Shown in pieces: positions 44,335 through 54,140 of a stretch of DNA of 64,000 nucleotides. The position numbers and the translations under genes are program-made. Origin of the DNA: CAZABG01 sp964460985. GTDB lineage: Bacteria > Chlamydiota > Chlamydiia > Chlamydiales > Parachlamydiaceae. The stretch is taken from NCBI GenBank assembly GCA_964460985.1, contig CAYWQX010000003.1, positions 40,417-104,416 on the forward strand. Reading direction: 5' to 3'. How positions within the stretch are numbered: position 1 is the stretch's first letter; every line of letters starts with the position of its first letter. The notes beneath the pieces were generated by a model that saw nothing but the letters and a program-made list of their open reading frames with translations, was not told the origin of the DNA and did not search any database.

Positions 44335-45386
44335 TAAGAAGAGTTCATAATATTTTAGTCACAGGCGGAGCTGGCTTTATCGGCTCATCTTTCATTCGCT
44401 ATCTGTTGAAGGAAGTACCTCATTTTAAAGGGAAGGTCGTCAACTACGATCTTTTGACCTATGCCGGAAATTTAGAAAATTTAGCCTCTATTCAAGAGGA
44501 TGTTCGCTATCATTTTGAGCAGGGCGATATTCGGGATGAAAAGAAGGTCGAAAAGATTTGCCAGGACTTCGACATTGATACGATCATCCATTTTGCAGCA
44601 GAAAGCCATGTGGACCGAAGCATTCTGGGGCCGCAAGCTTTTATCGAAACGAACGTGATGGGAACTTTTCATTTGCTTGAAGTGGTAAAAAGAAATCCTA
44701 AAATTCACTTTCACCATGTGTCGACCGACGAAGTGTACGGCTGCTTAGGGGATGAAGGCTTTTTTACAGAAGAGACTCCCTACAGTCCGAACTCTCCTTA
44801 TTCAGCGTCGAAGGCCTCCTCGGATCACTTGGTGAGAGCCTATGCCAAAACCTATCATCTTTCGACCTGCATTTCTAATTGCAGCAACAACTATGGCCCT
44901 TATCAATTTCCGGAAAAATTGATTCCTCTCATGATCCTCAACTGCTTAAAACGTAAATCGCTACCTGTCTACGGGGAAGGGAAGAATGTGCGTGATTGGC
45001 TTTATGTCGATGATCATGCCGAAGCACTTTGGATGCTGCTTGAAAAAGGTAAAAAAGGGGAAACCTACAATATTGGCGGAGAGCAAGAAAGACGCAATAT
45101 TGACTTGATCCATGAAATTATCAAAATCATCTCGAAATTAAAAAACATTCCGGTGAAAGAGCTTGAATCGCTGATTACTTATGTTAAAGACCGTCCGGGC
45201 CACGACTTTAGATATGCAATCGATTGCAAGAAAATCGAGAGAGAAATCGGCTGGAGACCCTCTCCCTCTTTAGAAACGAGACTTCAAGAGACCGTCGAGT
45301 GGTATATAAACAACCCTGAATGGGTCAAACATGTGGAGTCGGGCGAATACCGTCAATGGATCGAAGCGAATTACCAAAAAAGATGA
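44331..45386 (+). CDS. rmlB: dTDP-glucose 4,6-dehydratase
   Basis: The 351-aa short-chain dehydrogenase has TGGAGFIGSSF for NAD, the STDEVYG block and YSASKASSDH with the catalytic Tyr-Lys. It converts dTDP-glucose to the 4-keto-6-deoxy sugar. It overlaps rmlA and the next glycosyltransferase. RmlC lies about 9 kb away and no RmlD is seen in the window. Confidence 0.95.
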   Translation: MIRRVHNILVTGGAGFIGSSFIRYLLKEVPHFKGKVVNYDLLTYAGNLENLASIQEDVRYHFEQGDIRDEKKVEKICQDFDIDTIIHFAAESHVDRSILGPQAFIETNVMGTFHLLEVVKRNPKIHFHHVSTDEVYGCLGDEGFFTEETPYSPNSPYSASKASSDHLVRAYAKTYHLSTCISNCSNNYGPYQFPEKLIPLMILNCLKRKSLPVYGEGKNVRDWLYVDDHAEALWMLLEKGKKGETYNIGGEQERRNIDLIHEIIKIISKLKNIPVKELESLITYVKDRPGHDFRYAIDCKKIEREIGWRPSPSLETRLQETVEWYINNPEWVKHVESGEYRQWIEANYQKR

Positions 45387-46201
45387 AAGTTGGGGTGATT
45401 ATTGTCACCCACAACTCCGAAAAAACGATCGACCCGGTCCTCGCCTCTTTAGAAAGCCAGACTCTTCCCCCATCAAAAATTTATTTAATCGATAGCGGCT
45501 CTAAAAATGTAGATCCTATCAAAAAATGGAATCGTCACGGGGTGATTGAAATTGCCCTCCTTCCCAATGTCGGCTTTTCAGCGGCCAATAACCTTGGTTT
45601 TATCTCTCTTGAAAAAGAGATTGAATATGTTCTTTTTTTAAATCCCGATGTCATCCTGACGCCCGATTTTTTAGAAAAAGGGGCCCAAGTTTTAGAGCAA
45701 AATCCTTCCGTTGGGGCTATTACCGGAAAAATGATCGGTTACGATTTCGCAAAAGATAAGCCGACTCATCTGATCGATTCGACCGGCATTTTTGGCAAAT
45801 GGTACGGTAACTGGTACGATAGGGGCCAAAATGAGCCCTCTGATCGATACAACGAGGAGGAAGAGATCCCTGCCATCTGCGGAGCTCTGTTCTTTGGAAA
45901 AAAAGAGGCTTTTGAAAGTGTATTGATAAGGGATGATGAGGTCTTTGACGAGAAGTTTTTCTGCTACAAAGAGGACATCGATTTATCCCTTCGTTTGAAA
46001 GAGAAAGGGTGGATTTTAAAATACATCCCCGCATTAGTTGCCTATCATGGAAGAGGCTGGAAAAAAAGGGCGCAGGTCAGTCGAAATTTAAAGCTCATGT
46101 CGGCTAAAAACGAGCTTCTATTGCACTGGAAGATCCAAGATCCGATAAAGATCACGTATTCTTTTCTGAAATGGATTGGGGTGAAATTTTTCTTCCTATG
46201 A
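45383..46201 (+). CDS. GT2-family glycosyltransferase
   Basis: The 272-aa GT-A enzyme has VGVIIVTHNSEKTIDPVL, a mid-region VLFLNPDVIL (DXD-like) and a late CYKEDIDLSLRLKEKGW acceptor block. It would add a sugar, plausibly a deoxyhexose, to a lipid-linked glycan in the cytosol. ATG 45383 overlaps the rmlB stop (ATGA). No signal peptide, unlike the right-hand cassette. Confidence 0.9.
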   Translation: MKVGVIIVTHNSEKTIDPVLASLESQTLPPSKIYLIDSGSKNVDPIKKWNRHGVIEIALLPNVGFSAANNLGFISLEKEIEYVLFLNPDVILTPDFLEKGAQVLEQNPSVGAITGKMIGYDFAKDKPTHLIDSTGIFGKWYGNWYDRGQNEPSDRYNEEEEIPAICGALFFGKKEAFESVLIRDDEVFDEKFFCYKEDIDLSLRLKEKGWILKYIPALVAYHGRGWKKRAQVSRNLKLMSAKNELLLHWKIQDPIKITYSFLKWIGVKFFFL

Positions 46202-47420
46202 AAATAGATGGATCTTACTTTCTTTTAGGCGCTTATTTCTTCTTATTGATGGCCGGCATCATGGTCCCCTCCGATGGCTCGCACGGCCTTTTTTCGATTA
46301 AAAGTTTAGCCTTTTTAGGCACACTTTTTGCATTTGCTATGCACTTAATTTTTAATCCTGGCCTCTCCAGGGGCATTCAATATCTCATTATTTTTACGTT
46401 TAGCGCGTTTCTTTTCTTGTTTGGAGCTTTAGCTGTAGGCTTAGCAAGCCCCTCTTCTGCCATCGATCAGTTAAAGTTGTTTATCATCACATTATTTGTC
46501 CCCTTAATTACCCTCTACTTGATAGATCGGCGTCTTTTGGGGGTGAATACCTTTTTTAGATTCATCATTTTTGCAAGCTTTTCCTTTTCGGTGATAAAAT
46601 TAAGTCTGGTCGTTTTGAACATGCTGCATGTCATTAACCTTCTAAAGGTTATGGAAAAGCTGGGCATCCGTTTCATGTCGATGGCGATCTATGGGGGGAT
46701 CGGACGGGTTCAAACTTCGGTAGATATATTGACCCCCTTCATTCTTTATTTTGCATTGATGCATGAAAAACTCAATATTCCCCTCTCAAAATGGTTTATG
46801 AGGTTTTTTATACCGATCAGCTGGATTGCGATTTTTTTAAGTTTTTCCCGCTTTCTCATTTTGTCAGGATTGATTGCCCATGCGGCTTACTGGATAACCT
46901 TGGATCGTAAGCGATTGGCGCTCGCTTTATCCCGTTTTGCATTCATTGTAATCTTAGGGGGTTTTGCGGTGGGGCCTGAAAAAATCTACACCGTGATTGA
47001 AAGAAGATTTTTTAGCGAGGCGGTTGGGAAATCGGATAATACTCGCTATATTCAGATGGAGAGCCTGTGGAGGGGGTTTATGGAGAATCCTTTTTTTTGG
47101 AAAAAGCCTGGGGGGGATATACCGAAGATTCGATCCGAGATTATGCTGTTAAGCACTCCTATGAGGTGCAATGGGCCGCCTTTTTGATGCAATTCGGACT
47201 CTTTGGGCTTGTTATCCTCTTCTCCCCCCTCCTGTTGATTTATAAAAATATTTTGACACCGCCTGTCGGGATGAAAGAGCTCAGTCTTTTTCTAATGTTT
47301 AGTTTATGGCTATTTTCAGGCTTCACAAACCCATTTTTAATATCGCTTACATCGGGAATCGTGTATGCTTTATTCGGCGTTGCCCCATTTAATTTAAGAA
47401 GTAAACCCTCTATAGTTTAA
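46198..47420 (+). pseudogene. O-antigen ligase/polymerase-like membrane protein, frameshifted
   Basis: About ten membrane helices and a late region with GGYTEDSIRDYAVKHSYEVQW resemble WaaL/Wzy-type proteins. The frame changes near 47091-47116, where the chain ends early in one frame and continues in another to 47420. The break lies between a run of eight T (47091-47098) and seven G (47110-47116). Adding one base to either run, or a -1 slip at T-TTT-TTT, restores a full protein. Since Wzm/Wzt follows, a ligase role is more likely than a polymerase. It could be phase-variable, or a sequencing error. Confidence 0.7.
47091..47116. other. Homopolymer pair at the frameshift (T8 and G7)
   Basis: Eight T at 47091-47098 and seven G at 47110-47116 lie 11 bp apart within the frame break of the ligase-like gene. 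Both are typical slippage sequences. Confidence 0.7.
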
Positions 47421-47423
47421 CAG

Positions 47424-48251
47424 ATGGAAAAGAAAGAGACGCTGGTTATTGAAGCGAATCGCACACAGAACGAGTATTTTAAAGACCTGATTCGTTACCG
47501 AGAACTTTTCTATTTTTTTGCCTGGCGAGATATTATTGTGCGCTACAAGCAAGCTTTTTTCGGAGTAGCTTGGGCTCTTATCCGTCCGTTGATCACCATG
47601 GCGCTTTTTACCTTGATTTTTGGAAAGCTTGCCAATTTTCCCTCTGAAGGGGTGCCCTATCCTCTATTTGCTTTAGCTGGAATGGTTCCCTGGATGCTTT
47701 TTGCAAACACTATCCAAGAGGCAACCCCTTGTTTACTCAATAACCCAAGCCTTCTCTCAAGGATCTATTTTCCGAGAGTAGTCATTCCTGCCAGCCTTAT
47801 TTTAGTACAATTTGTCGACTTTCTGATCACTCTCATCTTGTTATTCGGTATGGTCTTTTGGATCGGCAACATCCTGTTTTGGCACTTTTTTATTCTGCCT
47901 TTTTTTATTTTGCTGGCGATGCTTCTCTGCTTAGGCTGCTCTCTTTTACTCTCAGCATTGACGGTTCAATTTAGAGATATTCGCTACGTCATTCCGTTCT
48001 TTGTTCAATTCGGACTTTATCTCTCTCCCGTTGGCTACGGAAGCTTTATGATCCCGGAAAAGTGGCAGTGGCTTTATTTTTTAAATCCTATGGCGGGAAT
48101 TATTGAAGGTTTTAGATGGTCGATCTTTGGTATCTATCAACCCTATCTGCCGATGGCTTTAGGATTATCTGTCACTATCACCTTCGCCCTTTTGTTCATC
48201 GGATTTAAAGTGTTTAGAACGATGGAAAGACGGTTTGGAGATATTATATGA
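47424..48251 (+). CDS. wzm: ABC-2 type polysaccharide export permease
   Basis: The 275-aa protein has six membrane helices and the ABC-2 permease pattern (RYKQAFFGVAWALIRPL and a late LNPMAGIIEGFRW). With the ATPase that follows, it exports a lipid-linked O-polysaccharide from the cytosol. It starts 4 bp after the frameshifted gene and overlaps wzt by 4 bp. Confidence 0.92.
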   Translation: MEKKETLVIEANRTQNEYFKDLIRYRELFYFFAWRDIIVRYKQAFFGVAWALIRPLITMALFTLIFGKLANFPSEGVPYPLFALAGMVPWMLFANTIQEATPCLLNNPSLLSRIYFPRVVIPASLILVQFVDFLITLILLFGMVFWIGNILFWHFFILPFFILLAMLLCLGCSLLLSALTVQFRDIRYVIPFFVQFGLYLSPVGYGSFMIPEKWQWLYFLNPMAGIIEGFRWSIFGIYQPYLPMALGLSVTITFALLFIGFKVFRTMERRFGDII

Positions 48252-49477
48252 AAGAAGTGATTGATATCGAAAACGTCTCGAAGAAATACATCATTCACCA
48301 CAATCCGGCCCATGGGAATAACACCTTAGTTGAGACCCTTGCCAAGAAGGCAAGAGGCCTTATGACTCCTCTTCGAAAAAGGCCTCCCCGAGCGACGTGT
48401 GAAGAATTTTGGGCCCTTCAAAATTGCTCTTTCAAGATAAATGAAGGGGATCGTGTAGGGATTGTAGGAAAAAATGGAGCCGGTAAATCGACTCTTTTAA
48501 AAGTACTCTCCCGCATCACAGAGCCTACAAAAGGGAGAATTAAAATTAGGGGCAGAATTTCAAGCTTATTAGAGGTTGGGACCGGATTTCACCCTGAGCT
48601 TACAGGGCGTGAAAATATTTTCTTAAACGGCGCGATCCTCGGAATGACTTCAAAAGAGATTAGGCAAAAGTTTGATGCCATTGTTGACTTTGCCGAAGTG
48701 GAAAAATTTTTAGATACTCCTGTGAAAAGATACTCAAGCGGCATGTACACACGGCTTGGATTTTCGATCGCGGCGCATCTGGATCCCGATATTCTGATCA
48801 TCGACGAGGTTTTAGCGGTAGGCGACGCTCCCTTCCAGGAGAAGTGCCTTAAGAAACTGAATGAATTGGGATCGGCCGGAAGAACCGTTCTCTTTGTCAG
48901 CCACGATATCGGAAATATCATTACACTCTGCAATAAAGGGGTTCACCTTGTAAAGGGAAGTGTGGCGGCAGAAGGGCCTATCGATAAAGTGATTGAGAGC
49001 TACTTAAGAAACGTTAAAACCGATACCCTCCTGTGGGAAGGCGATATGGGGGATGAGCATATTCGTTTTCATTCCTTTGGATTTTCCGGACCGCAAAAAG
49101 AGTATTTCATGCAGCATGAAGAGCCGGTTTTAGAGCTTCAGTATGAAGTATTAAAGACGCATCCTAATCTCCATTTTGGATTTGCAGTCTACAATGCAAG
49201 AAATCATCTCATCGCAAGATCGGATACGGCCGATAATCTTGAAGGGCTTCAAAAGTTTACAGCCGTTGGCAAACACCATTTAAAGTTTCCCCTCCCGGTG
49301 CATTTGTTCAATAAAGGGGAGTATTCGATTAAGCTTGAGTGCGTCATCCATAATGTGAAGCCCATTATTAAGGATAACCCTACCTTAAAATTTCCCGTCT
49401 ACTCAGAGACGCAAAACACCCGTTTCAGTCATCTTGCTGACAAGAATGGGATTTTACTAAAATATAATTGGCATTGA
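48248..49477 (+). CDS. wzt: ABC polysaccharide exporter ATPase with C-terminal glycan-binding domain
   Basis: The 409-aa ATPase has Walker A GKNGAGKST, signature YSSGMYTRLGF and Walker B ILIIDEVLAVGD. Residues from about 265 form a beta-rich C-terminal domain as in Wzt, which recognises the completed O-polysaccharide. It partners with wzm. Confidence 0.92.
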   Translation: MKEVIDIENVSKKYIIHHNPAHGNNTLVETLAKKARGLMTPLRKRPPRATCEEFWALQNCSFKINEGDRVGIVGKNGAGKSTLLKVLSRITEPTKGRIKIRGRISSLLEVGTGFHPELTGRENIFLNGAILGMTSKEIRQKFDAIVDFAEVEKFLDTPVKRYSSGMYTRLGFSIAAHLDPDILIIDEVLAVGDAPFQEKCLKKLNELGSAGRTVLFVSHDIGNIITLCNKGVHLVKGSVAAEGPIDKVIESYLRNVKTDTLLWEGDMGDEHIRFHSFGFSGPQKEYFMQHEEPVLELQYEVLKTHPNLHFGFAVYNARNHLIARSDTADNLEGLQKFTAVGKHHLKFPLPVHLFNKGEYSIKLECVIHNVKPIIKDNPTLKFPVYSETQNTRFSHLADKNGILLKYNWH

Positions 49478-49480
49478 ATA

Positions 49481-50761
49481 ATGGCAAAAGCGCTTCTAAT
49501 TTCACTCGATATCGTGGGAAAATCGATGGCGGGGCCCGGCATTCGCTACTATGAGCTTGCCAAAGCGCTTTCAAAAGATCACGAAATCACCCTCTTGGTT
49601 CCCAATTCTTCAGACATCCAAGCTCCTTTCACGATAAAAAATCATGCTGAGATGGCAGCGGAAATAAAGAAAGCCGATGTGGTAATGGTACAGCAGCTTA
49701 ATTTTAAAATGGCTGCCCTTGTCACACGATATAAAAAAGCTTTAATCATCGATGCCTACGATCCCCAGGCTCTTGAATACTTGGAAATATTCAAGTCCTA
49801 TCCAATGACCATTCGAGAGAATAGAATGGCTGCTATCAGCGAGATGACTCGCCTTTCCTTTACGCTAGCCGACGGAATCATCGCCGCAAGCGATGTGCAA
49901 AAAGATTTATGGCTCGGATATCTTCTAGGATTAAAAAAAGTTTCGCCGAAGCTCTACGATAAAGATCCGACTCTCAATCATTTTTTATTGACAGTCCCCT
50001 TCGGTTTGTCTAACGAGCCTTTAAAGCCAATGACCGGCATGCGTCAAAAGCTCGGATTAAAAGAGGATGATTTTGTTCTGTTATGGGGAGGAGGCATTTG
50101 GAATTGGTTTGATCCTCTTACGCTCATCAGGGCCGTTAAATTAACAAACGATCCGCAGATTAAACTTGTGTTCATGGGATTAAAACACCCCAACGAGAAT
50201 GTCCCTGCCATGAAAATGGCGTCTAATGCCGTCAGATTGGCCGAAGAATTAGGCTTGATCGGCTCTCAAGTTTTTTTTAATTATGGCTGGACCCCTTACG
50301 AAGAGCGGCAAGCGTTCTTGAATGAGGCGGATGTGGGCGTCTCCACTCATTTAGAGCACTTAGAGACAAGATACGCCTTTAGGACTCGCATTCTAGATTA
50401 CTTATGGGCGGCTCTTCCCATGATTGTGACGGAAGGCGATTCGTTTGCCTCCCTAATCCGAGAGAAAAAAGCAGGCCTCGTCGTCCCTTACGAAAATGTT
50501 GAAAAAACAAAAGCCGCTATTTTACTTTTGAAAAACGATAAGGTTTTAAGAGGGCAGATGGCTCAGGAATCCTCTGCATTATCCAGACAATTTACCTGGA
50601 CTGAAGTTGCAAAACCTTTATCATTGATGATCGAAAGATTAAAGAATAAAAAAGTTTCTAAATCTTCTTTGCCTCTTATCAGATCCTTTTTAAAACTTCG
50701 CCACCCGATCGCTGTCTTCAATACCCTAAAAACCAAACGGGCTTTAAAAAAAGGATCGTAA
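49481..50761 (+). CDS. GT4-type glycosyltransferase
   Basis: The 426-aa GT-B-fold enzyme opens with LISLDIVGKSMAGPGIRYYEL, a donor-side start common in GT4. It continues with a later LLWGGGIWNWFDPLTLI strand and the VSTHLEHLETRYAFRTRILDY block for nucleotide-sugar binding. It starts 3 bp after wzt. No signal peptide. Confidence 0.85.
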   Translation: MAKALLISLDIVGKSMAGPGIRYYELAKALSKDHEITLLVPNSSDIQAPFTIKNHAEMAAEIKKADVVMVQQLNFKMAALVTRYKKALIIDAYDPQALEYLEIFKSYPMTIRENRMAAISEMTRLSFTLADGIIAASDVQKDLWLGYLLGLKKVSPKLYDKDPTLNHFLLTVPFGLSNEPLKPMTGMRQKLGLKEDDFVLLWGGGIWNWFDPLTLIRAVKLTNDPQIKLVFMGLKHPNENVPAMKMASNAVRLAEELGLIGSQVFFNYGWTPYEERQAFLNEADVGVSTHLEHLETRYAFRTRILDYLWAALPMIVTEGDSFASLIREKKAGLVVPYENVEKTKAAILLLKNDKVLRGQMAQESSALSRQFTWTEVAKPLSLMIERLKNKKVSKSSLPLIRSFLKLRHPIAVFNTLKTKRALKKGS

Positions 50762-51675
50762 TGAGTGTAGATATCCTTCTTGCGACCTATAACGGAGAGA
50801 AGTATTTAAAAGAGCAAATCGACTCGATTCTCAATCAAAGCTATTCCGATTTTACTTTATGGATCCGTGATGATTTATCAACAGATAATACATTAACCAT
50901 TCTATCAGAGTACGCTTCCAAAGATTCAAGAATCAGAATTTTGAAGGCGCATACCAATCTTGGCGCTGTCGGAAATTTCAAGGCTCTCATGGAGGCCTCT
51001 TCCAAACCCTATGTCGCCTTCGCAGATCAAGATGATGTATGGCATCCCGATAAGCTAAAAAAACTAATGGCGGCAGCGTCAAAGCAAGACACAGGGCTTC
51101 CTTTACTTTTACACCATGATTTAACCGTAGTGGATGAAAACTTAAGAAGGATTCATCCCTCTTTTTGGGAATTTACCCACCTTAATCCTAACGCTACAAC
51201 GCTTCCTGAATTATTGATGCAAAATAATGTGACCGGCTGCGCCTGTTTGATGAACCGTCCTTTAGTCGAGCTTAGTTTGGCGATGCCGAAAGAGGCAATC
51301 ATGCATGATGGGTGGGTGGCTCTTGTCGCAAGCTCTTTTGGGCATATTATTCCTCTTCAAGAGAGCTTAATCCTCTATCGCCAGCACGCAAGAAACCAGA
51401 TCGGCGCAAAATCCTATTCGTCTTTGGGGTATATTCAAAAAGGTCTCAACAAACTCTTTAAGATCGACTACTCTAAAAACTATCTTCAAGCTGAAGCTTT
51501 TGTTAAAACGTATCAGAGTTCTTTAAGCGAGCCGCAAAAAGAGCTCCTACTCGATTTTTTATCTCTTCCAACGGTCTCCTTTTTTAAAAGCCGCAAGATC
51601 ATTTTTCAACGAGGTTTTTGGAAGCAGGGACTTCTTCGTAACATAACCTTTTTTATCACACCGTACAAAATATGA
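50761..51675 (+). CDS. GT2-family glycosyltransferase (rhamnosyltransferase-like)
   Basis: The 304-aa GT-A enzyme has ILLATYNGEKYLKEQIDSIL, the DDLS turn and AFADQDDVW, the last typical of WbbL/RfbN rhamnosyltransferases. It is downstream of rmlAB, in keeping with use of a dTDP-deoxysugar. Its start overlaps the previous stop (TAATG). Confidence 0.88.
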   Translation: MSVDILLATYNGEKYLKEQIDSILNQSYSDFTLWIRDDLSTDNTLTILSEYASKDSRIRILKAHTNLGAVGNFKALMEASSKPYVAFADQDDVWHPDKLKKLMAAASKQDTGLPLLLHHDLTVVDENLRRIHPSFWEFTHLNPNATTLPELLMQNNVTGCACLMNRPLVELSLAMPKEAIMHDGWVALVASSFGHIIPLQESLILYRQHARNQIGAKSYSSLGYIQKGLNKLFKIDYSKNYLQAEAFVKTYQSSLSEPQKELLLDFLSLPTVSFFKSRKIIFQRGFWKQGLLRNITFFITPYKI

Positions 51676-53168
51676 TTAGAGGCGTCTTCAATTTATTGAA
51701 TCTGTTTAAAAGAGGTCATGAAAGAGGGCAGCTAAAAGCTTATATCCTTCTCTTTAGCAAGCTTTTAATAGATCTCAGGCGCCAGCTTTACCGCGATTTT
51801 TTTTATGAAACCGATAAGATGATGGTCCCTTCTCTCGATCGTTTTGAAGTAAGCCGGCGCCTTATCACCGGTCTTCATGAGGTCTTGGCGAAGGATAAGA
51901 GGATTAAATTCTCCATTCTTTTAGAAGAAGAGAGTGAAATCACCCTTCAATCAGCGAGAGGGCAGACGGCGCCCGATTTTGAAATCGTGAAATCAAATCC
52001 TACAGGTACGCATATTTTGTTTTTACAAGCAGGCGACTGTTTAAGGCTCGATTTTCTTTACAGATATGAACAGGTTTTAAGGCTCATACAAGATCCTAAT
52101 TTAGTACTTTTTATAGGAGATGAAACGCTTCATTATCCGTATGAGTTTGAGTTAAAGGAGCTAAAAGGCCTTCTTATCCCTATTCATTTTTATGAAGAAG
52201 TTAAAGGGCTAGATGTTTTCCAAAAACCTTTGAAACTAGCTTCATTAGGCGCTCGTTTTCAAGGGGTTCAAGCCGCTATTTTTGAGAGTTCAAAAACCTA
52301 TTCCAAGAAAGACCCTCTCCCTTATTTTGAGCAGTACAAAGTGTGGCAAAAGTTGGACTGGGACTATTCCAAAGGGCTCAACGAAGAGAGTGTGAAAGCT
52401 TCTCCCCGAATGGATCAAATACCTTCTATCCAAGTGATTATCCCTTTCAAAGACCAAAAAAAACTGACTCTAAATGCAGTAGAATCTGTCATGAAATCTC
52501 GAAGAGTACATGTTGAGATCACCTGTATAGATAATCGAAGCCAAGATCTTACCATTGCAGCCGAGTTGGAAGAGAGGGGTATTAAAGTTCTAAAAGTTGA
52601 TGAGCCGTTTAACTATTCCAGATTAAATAATTTGGCGGCGGCAACATCTTCTACGGAATACATCTGTTTTATGAATAACGATGCCGAAATTCAGGAAGAG
52701 GCCCTCTTTGAGCTCGCGAGATGGGCTCAGCTGCCAGGCATTGGTTTAGTCGGAGCCAGATTAAACTATCCTTCAGGTACTCTACAGCATGGAGGAATAA
52801 AACTGGATCCCGCTCTAGGGGTGAAAGAGAGAATGAACTGGGTCCATATCGAGCTAAACCTTCCCTATTCATCGTTAAGTAAAGCAAAATGCCTTCATAT
52901 TGCGGACGCTGTGACGGCTGCTTTTTGTCTTGTAAAAAGAGATTTATTTAACAAGGTTCAAGGATTTGATGAAATCTCTTTTCCCGTCGCCTACAGCGAC
53001 ACTCATCTCGCTCAAAAACTGCACAACCTTGGCGCCTTCAGCCTGTATACCCCTTATGCTGAAGGGGTGCATCATGAAAGCTTGACTCGTAAAACTTCTC
53101 CGGTTGAGGATTTTGATAATTCGGTTTTTTGGGATAAGCTGGTTCAGACTTACACGAAAAGCTCTTAA
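51672..53168 (+). CDS. GT2 glycosyltransferase with long N-terminal region
   Basis: The 498-aa protein has a catalytic GT2 domain in the second half: QVIIPFKDQKKLTLNAVESV, then ICFMNNDAE with the metal-binding position and LVGARLNYPSGTLQHGG. The first 250 residues look like a degenerate GT-like or accessory domain. It overlaps the previous gene by 4 bp. No signal peptide. Confidence 0.82.
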   Translation: MIRGVFNLLNLFKRGHERGQLKAYILLFSKLLIDLRRQLYRDFFYETDKMMVPSLDRFEVSRRLITGLHEVLAKDKRIKFSILLEEESEITLQSARGQTAPDFEIVKSNPTGTHILFLQAGDCLRLDFLYRYEQVLRLIQDPNLVLFIGDETLHYPYEFELKELKGLLIPIHFYEEVKGLDVFQKPLKLASLGARFQGVQAAIFESSKTYSKKDPLPYFEQYKVWQKLDWDYSKGLNEESVKASPRMDQIPSIQVIIPFKDQKKLTLNAVESVMKSRRVHVEITCIDNRSQDLTIAAELEERGIKVLKVDEPFNYSRLNNLAAATSSTEYICFMNNDAEIQEEALFELARWAQLPGIGLVGARLNYPSGTLQHGGIKLDPALGVKERMNWVHIELNLPYSSLSKAKCLHIADAVTAAFCLVKRDLFNKVQGFDEISFPVAYSDTHLAQKLHNLGAFSLYTPYAEGVHHESLTRKTSPVEDFDNSVFWDKLVQTYTKSS

Positions 53169-54140
53169 ATGGATCTCTTTAGCTCTAGATTTTCCAGATT
53201 AATGTTTTTGTTAATTTCTTTTTTTAGATACAGTAATCGAAAAATATTTTCAAAAACTCACCTCATGAGAACCGGCTGGTTTTGCTTTCTCTTTTTGATT
53301 TTTTTATCAGGGGTATCGGTCCCAAGCAAGCCAAAATATCATTTATCGGTTGTATCCGTTTTTCAAAATGAAGCGAGGTTTTTAAAAGAGTGGATAGAGT
53401 TTCACAAGGTTTCAGGCGTAGACCATTTCTATTTATACAATAATTTATCAAATGATCATTACTCCGAAGTGTTAAAACCTTACGTGGAAGAGGGTCTTGT
53501 CGAGCTGATCGAGTGGCCCTATCCATCCGTTAAAGCTGAAGACTGGAATGATATTCAATGTAAAGCCTTTATGGATGGCATTTCCAGGACGAAAAAATGT
53601 TCCAAGTGGGTGGCCTTTATCGATACCGATGAATTTCTGTTCGCGACTCACAAAGATAGCTTAAGAGCTTTTTTAAAGGAGTATGAAGAATTTGCTGCTG
53701 TAGTCGTCAATTGGCAGTGCTATGGAACCTCCCGAATCCAAAAAATTGAGCCGCATCAATGGATGATTGAGCAATTGGTTTTGAAAGCGCCTAAAAACGC
53801 GCCGAATAATTTTCATATCAAATCGATCGTTCAGCCCAAAAAAGTGATCAGCTGCTCCAATCCCCATTTTTTCACCTATCAACCTTCTTATCATGCGGTT
53901 TCCGAGTCTAAAAAGATCGTAGAGGGTCCTAAGTCAAAGGCGATAGAGATCGAGCATATAAGGATTAATCACTACTGGAGCCGTGATTTAGATTTTCTTC
54001 TGAACGATAAGCTTCAGCGGCAAAACAAATGGGTCCATAAAACGGAAAGCCAAGTTCTTGAAACGGATGCAAGTTACAACCAAGAGGTCGATAAAGCGAT
54101 TTATCCTCTCTTGCTGAAACTTAAATCAAAGACACTCTAG
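53169..54140 (+). CDS. GT92/DUF23-type glycosyltransferase, membrane-anchored or exported
   Basis: The 323-aa protein is a close paralog of the enzyme at 11763: VSVFQNEARFLKEWIEF, HFYLYNN and DTDEF are conserved. The N-terminus holds two hydrophobic stretches (about 10-19 and 34-50); an internal ATG (53265) would give a plain signal sequence ending near SGVSVPSK. It is convergent with rmlC and overlaps it by 15 bp. Donor and acceptor are unknown. Confidence 0.78.
   Translation: MDLFSSRFSRLMFLLISFFRYSNRKIFSKTHLMRTGWFCFLFLIFLSGVSVPSKPKYHLSVVSVFQNEARFLKEWIEFHKVSGVDHFYLYNNLSNDHYSEVLKPYVEEGLVELIEWPYPSVKAEDWNDIQCKAFMDGISRTKKCSKWVAFIDTDEFLFATHKDSLRAFLKEYEEFAAVVVNWQCYGTSRIQKIEPHQWMIEQLVLKAPKNAPNNFHIKSIVQPKKVISCSNPHFFTYQPSYHAVSESKKIVEGPKSKAIEIEHIRINHYWSRDLDFLLNDKLQRQNKWVHKTESQVLETDASYNQEVDKAIYPLLLKLKSKTL

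Noticed and set aside
47067..47420. Separate small membrane protein gene
   Set aside because: It is the continuation of the ligase-like protein after the frame break, not an independent gene; it lacks its own start signals.
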